Shown: positions 58,966 to 64,000 of the stretch, piece by piece
Numbering within the stretch: position 1 is the stretch's first letter
How the letters are laid out: each line of letters begins with the position of its first letter
DNA from: Siphonodentalium dalli
Lineage: Eukaryota; Mollusca; Scaphopoda; Gadilida; Siphonodentaliidae
DNA length: 64,000 nt
Direction: 5' to 3'
Assembly: GCA_032622095.1 (NCBI GenBank)
Contig: CP136065.1
Span: 60,443,094 to 60,507,093 of the forward strand
Made by a program: the position numbers and the translations under genes
The notes under the pieces: model-generated
What the model was told of the DNA's origin: nothing
What the model saw: the letters and a program-made list of their open reading frames with translations, nothing else
Database searches by the model: none

Positions 58966-59469
58966 CTGTAATACAAACGAAATACAACGTTCAATGACTT
59001 GTAAGTTGAAGCCCAATTATCCAGCGACTCAAAGTGCGGTGACTGGGTTGAGATATATTTACGACTACGAGTTTCGGTGGATTATTTTCAGGGGGAAATG
59101 TCACAATTTGAATACCTATATCGAAGTACGTTCCTGTTTGTGTTGGGTTGGTCTCAGATGAGGTGTGTTTCAGAGATTTGTTGAATTCATTATATTTACA
59201 CTCGTATATACATTCGGGTTGTGGAACTTGAATGCATGAAGTTGCTTGATTGCAAATGCGTCACGTGACGTCGATCGCGAGCACCAACTTGCTTTCATAC
59301 TGCATGAATGTAACTTGCGACTCGCCATCATATTATTCTTGTAAAATGCCGCTGGCGCTAAGTGCCCTTTTAGCTAGCTGAGTGCACTATAAGTAGGATG
59401 CTGATTTTGTTGCGTTCAATTGAGTATGGATATAAATCGGTCTGACATGTTAACTTTCTGATATGGGAG
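58966..59469. other. Unassigned sequence left of the dispersed repeat
   Basis: No minus-strand exon with P450 similarity and a phase-1 donor could be found here, although the next upstream P450 exon is expected to the right of 58965. I see nothing else in it. Confidence 0.5.
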
Positions 59470-59680
59470 ATGGTGCTAAGTTAAGGGCGAGACGCGCGTT
59501 TTTCATAAATCCAAATATGCAAGATAATTTCTATAATGAATCTCCATGAATGTCCATGACATTTTAATACATTTGAGAGCTTGAAACTATTATTGATGTT
59601 GTCCCTTTGGGTATCAAGAACTGCATCCAATATAATTATTAATTTCATGCACACAACTGCACACAACACCATTTGATGGT
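59470..59680 (+). repeat. Dispersed repeat copy 3, truncated by the minisatellite
   Basis: Contains AGACGCGCGTTTTTCATAAA, AATACATTTGAGAGCTTG and TTGGGTATCAAGAACTGC as in copies 1 and 2. Similarity stops after CACACAACACC, and the GAT-rich minisatellite begins within about 20 bases. Confidence 0.75.
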
Positions 59681-59686
59681 GATAAA

Positions 59687-62600
59687 ATGTTGATGACTAT
59701 GATGATATATTATGATGGTGATGATGATGATGCTGATGGCGATATAATGATGATTACGGTGTTATTTTATGACGGTGATGATGATGATGCTGATGTCGAT
59801 ATAATGATGATGATTATGATATTATATTATGACAGTGATGATGATGCTGATGGCGATATAATGATGATTACGATGCTATATTATGACGGAGATGATGTTG
59901 CTGATGGCGATATAATGATGATGATTACGGTGTTATTTTATGACGGTGATGTCGATATAATGATGATTATGATGTTATATTATGACGGTGATGATGATGA
60001 TGATGGTGATATAATGATGATTATGATGTTATATTATGACGGTGATGATGATGATGCTGATGGCGATATAATGATGACTATGATGTTATATTATGACGGT
60101 GATGATGATGCTGATGGCGATATAATGATGATTATGATGTTATATTATGACGGTGATGATGATGATGCTGATGGCGATATAATGATGACTATGATGTTAT
60201 ATTATGACGGTGATGATGATGCTGATGGCGATATAATGATGATTACGATGTTATATTATGACGGTTATGATGATGCTGATGGCGATATAATGATGAATAT
60301 GATGTTATATTATGACGGTGAAGATGATGATGCTGATGGCGATATAATGATGATTATGATGTTATATTATGACGGTGATGATGATGCTGATGGCGATATA
60401 ATGATGATTATGATGTTATATTATGACGGTGATGATGATGCTGACGGCGATATAATGATGATTATGATGTTATATTATGACGGTGAAGATGATGATGCTG
60501 ATGGCGATATAATGATGATTATGATGTTATATTATGACGGTGATGATGATGATGCTGATGGCGATATAATGATGATTATGATGTTATATTATGACGGTGA
60601 TGATGATGATGCTGATGGCGATATAATGATGATTACGGTGTTATATTATGCCGGTGATGATGATGCTGACGGCGATATAATGATGATTATGATGTTATAT
60701 TATGACGGTGATGATGATGATGCTGATGGCGATATAATGATGATTATGATGTTATATTATGACGGTGATGATGATGATGCTGATGGCGATATAATGATGA
60801 TTATGATGTTATATTATGACGGTGATGATGATGCTGACGGCGATATAATGATGATTATGATGTTATATTATGACGGTGATGATGATGCTGATGGCGATAT
60901 AATGATGACTATGATGTTATATTATGACGGTGATGATGATGCTGATGGCGATATAATGATGATTACGATGTTATATTATGACGGTGATGATGATGATGCT
61001 GATGGCGATATAATGATGATTACGATGTTATATTATGACGGTGATGATGATGATGCTGATGGCGATATAATGATGATTACGATGTTATATTATGACGGTG
61101 ATGATGATGATGCTGATGGCGATATAATGATGACTATGTTGTTATATTATGACGGTGATGATGATGCTGATGGCGATATAATGATGATTACGATGTTATA
61201 TTATGACGGTGATGATGATGATGCTGATGGCGATATAATGATGAATATGATGTTATATTATGACGGTGAAGATGATGATGCTGATGGCGATATAATGATG
61301 ATTATGATGTTATATTATGACGGTGATGATGATGATGCTGATGGCGATATAATGATGATTATGATGTTATATTATGACGGTGATGATGATGATGCTGATG
61401 GCGATATAATGATGATTATGATGTTATATTATGACGGTGATGATGATGATGCTGATGGCGATATAATGATGATTACGGTGTTATATTATGCCGGTGATGA
61501 TGATGATTATGATGTTATATTATGACGGTGATGATGATGATGCTGATGGCGATATAATGATGACTATGATGTTATATTATGACGGTGATGATGATGCTGA
61601 TGGCGATATAATGATGATTACGATGTTATATTATGACGGTGATGATGATGATTATGATGTTATATTATGACGGTGATGATGATGCTGATGGCGATATAAT
61701 GATGATAACGATGTTATATTATGCCGGTGATGATGATGCTGATGGCGATATAATGATGATTACGATGTTATATTATGACGGTGATGATGATGCTGATGGC
61801 GATATAATGATGATTACGGTGTTATATTATGACGGTGATGATGATGCTGACGGCGATATAATGATGATGATTATGATGTTATATTATGCCGGTGATGATG
61901 ATGCTGATGGCGATATAATGATGATTATGATGTTATATTATGACGGTGATGATGATGATGCTGATGGTGATATAATGATGATGATTATGATGTTATATTA
62001 TGACGGTGATGATGATGCTGACGGCGATATAATGATGATTATGATGTTATATTATGACGGTGATGATGATGATGCTGATGGCGATATAATGATGATTATG
62101 ATGTTATATTATGACGGTGATGATGATGATGCTGATGGCGATATAATGATGATTATGATGTTATATTATGACGGTGATGATGATGATGCTGATGGCGATA
62201 TAATGATGATTATGATGTTATAGTATGACGGTGATGATGATGATGCTGATGGCGATATAATGATGATAACGATGTTATATTATGACGGTGATGATGATGA
62301 TGCTGATGGCGATATAATGATGATAACGATGTTATATTATGACGGAGATGATGATGCTGATGGCGATATAATGATGATTATGATGTTATATTATGACGGT
62401 GATGATGATGATGCTGATGGCGATATAATGATGATTATGATGTTATATTATGACGGTGATGATGATGATGCTGATGGCGATATAATGATGATTATGATGT
62501 TATATTATGACGGTGATGATGATGCTGATGGCGATATAATGATGATAACGATGTTATATTATGACGGTGATGATGATGATGATGATGGCGATATAATGAT

Positions 62601-64000
62601 GATTATGATGTTATATTATGACGGTGATGATGATGATGCTGATGGCGATATAATGATGATTATGATGTTATATTATGACGGTGATGATGATGCTGATGGC
62701 GATATAATGATGATTATGATGTTATATTATGACGGTGATGATGATGCTGATGGCGATATAATGATGATTATGATGTTATATTATGACGGTGATGATGATG
62801 ATGCTGATGGCGATATAATGATGATAACGATGTTATATTATGACGGAGATGATGATGCTGATGGCGATATAATGATGATTTCGATGTTATATTATGACGG
62901 TGATGATGATGATGCTGATGTCGATATAATGATGATTATGATATTATATTATGACGGTGATGATGATGATGATGGCGATATAATGATGATTATGATGTTA
63001 TATTATGACGGTGATGATGATGCTGATGGCGATATAATGATGATTACGATGCTATATTATGACGGAGATGATGATGATGATGGCGATATAATGATGATAA
63101 CGATGTTATATTATGACGGTGATGATGATGCTGATGGCGATATAATGATGATTATGATGTTATATTATGACGGTGATGATGATGCTGATGGCGATATAAT
63201 GATGATTACGATGTTATATTATGACGGTGATGATGATGATGCTGAGGGCGATATAATGATGATAACGATGTTATATTATGACAGTGATGATGATGCTGAT
63301 GGCGATATAATGATGATAACGATGTTATATTATGACGGTGATGATGATGATGATGATGGCGATATAATGATGATAACGATGTTATATTATGACGGTGATG
63401 ATGATGCTGATGGCGATATAATGATGATTATGATGTTATATTATGACGGTGATGATGATGCTGATGGCGATATAATGATGATAACGATGTTATATTATGA
63501 CGGTGATGATGATGATGCTGTCGGCGATATAATGATGATTATGATGTTATATTATGACGGTGATGATGATGCTGATGGCGATATAATGATGACTATGATG
63601 TTATATTATGACGGAGATGATGATGCTGATGGCGATATAATGATGATAACGATGTTATATTATGACGGTGATGATGATGATGCTGATGGCGATATAATGA
63701 TGATAACGATGTTATATTATGACGGTGATGATGATGCTGATGGCGATATAATGATGACTATGATGTTATATTATGACTGTGATGATGATGCTGATGGCGA
63801 TATAATGATGATAACGATGTTATATTATGACAGTGATGATGATGATGCTGATGGCGATATAATGATGATAACGATGTTATATTATGACAGTGATGATGAT
63901 GATGCTGATGGCGATATAATGATGATAACGATGTTATATTATGACGGTGATGATGATGATGCTGATGGCGATATAATGATGATAACGATGTTATATTATG
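59687..64000. repeat. 54/57-bp ATG-rich minisatellite, running off the right edge
   Basis: About 75-80 tandem units of 54 or 57 bp, built as GATGGCGATATAATGATG, a variable triplet pair, ATGTTATATTATGACGG, then three or four GAT triplets and GCT. The two lengths differ by one GAT. Because units are multiples of three, one plus-strand frame stays open for 612 codons (59687-61525). Two 23-bp deletions (near 61510 and 61650) shift the frame, and a TAG at 62223 breaks it. No start context, splice site or known domain supports translation, so it is treated as noncoding satellite. By the P450 phase argument it probably lies in an intron. Confidence 0.95.

Noticed and set aside
59687-61525. 612-codon open frame, Asp/Met/Tyr-rich
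   Set aside because: It is an automatic result of 54/57-bp repeat units being multiples of three; no domain, no non-repetitive flank and no splice or start context.
59687-64000. CRISPR-like array
   Set aside because: Units are contiguous without unique spacers and the context is eukaryotic.

Overview
The window is AT-rich metazoan nuclear DNA: small exons with GT/AG splice sites are spread over tens of kilobases of intron filled with MITEs, foldback elements, dispersed repeats and satellites. No prokaryotic or organellar signal was seen. A glycine-receptor-like channel, a CYP3-like P450 and a repeat ending in GGTGAGCTAAAAA (a tail type I associate with mollusc genomes) point to a lophotrochozoan, most likely a mollusc. 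The species cannot be named from the sequence.

Two genes are supported, and they converge. (1) On the + strand, from 4814 to 34748, seven exons encode a Cys-loop anion channel subunit that is glycine receptor/GluCl-like. The exons join in phase to 373 codons plus a stop and contain the canonical Cys-loop, a second loop-C disulfide pair, a PAR motif before TM2, and TM1-TM4. The signal-peptide exon was not identified. (2) On the - strand, from 58965 down to 44127, seven exons encode the C-terminal 295 residues or so of a CYP3-like cytochrome P450, including the I-helix, ExxR, PxRF and heme Cys loop. About 200 N-terminal residues should lie beyond the right edge. The stop codons of the two genes are about 9.4 kb apart, with only repeats recognised between them.

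Layout: 1-4813 holds dispersed repeats and TIR elements. 4814-34748 is the channel gene; its introns carry a degenerate repeat block (5345-7175), TA-flanked and TTAA-flanked palindromic MITEs, a 31-bp tandem repeat, a zinc-finger remnant beside an ATC microsatellite, two copies of a ~500-bp foldback, a tRNA-like SINE, and a hairpin element that stops 18 nt before a splice acceptor. 34749-44126 is intergenic and made of MITEs, a nested-hairpin foldback and a mollusc-type repeat. 44127-58965 is the P450 gene; its largest intron contains a third ~500-bp foldback, a ~2 kb TIR element and a frameshifted coding-like block (57546-58600) that I could not identify. From about 59687 to the window end runs a 54/57-bp minisatellite of more than 4.3 kb, directly after a fragment of a dispersed repeat that also occurs at 1-530 and 40815-41500.

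The two genes have no evident functional link. Points most worth a second look: leucine at TM2 6' in the channel, the hairpin against a splice acceptor, a duplicated P450 exon end with a lost donor, Ala replacing Gly after the heme Cys, the TTAA-flanked MITE family, the decayed coding block, and the structure and origin of the minisatellite.
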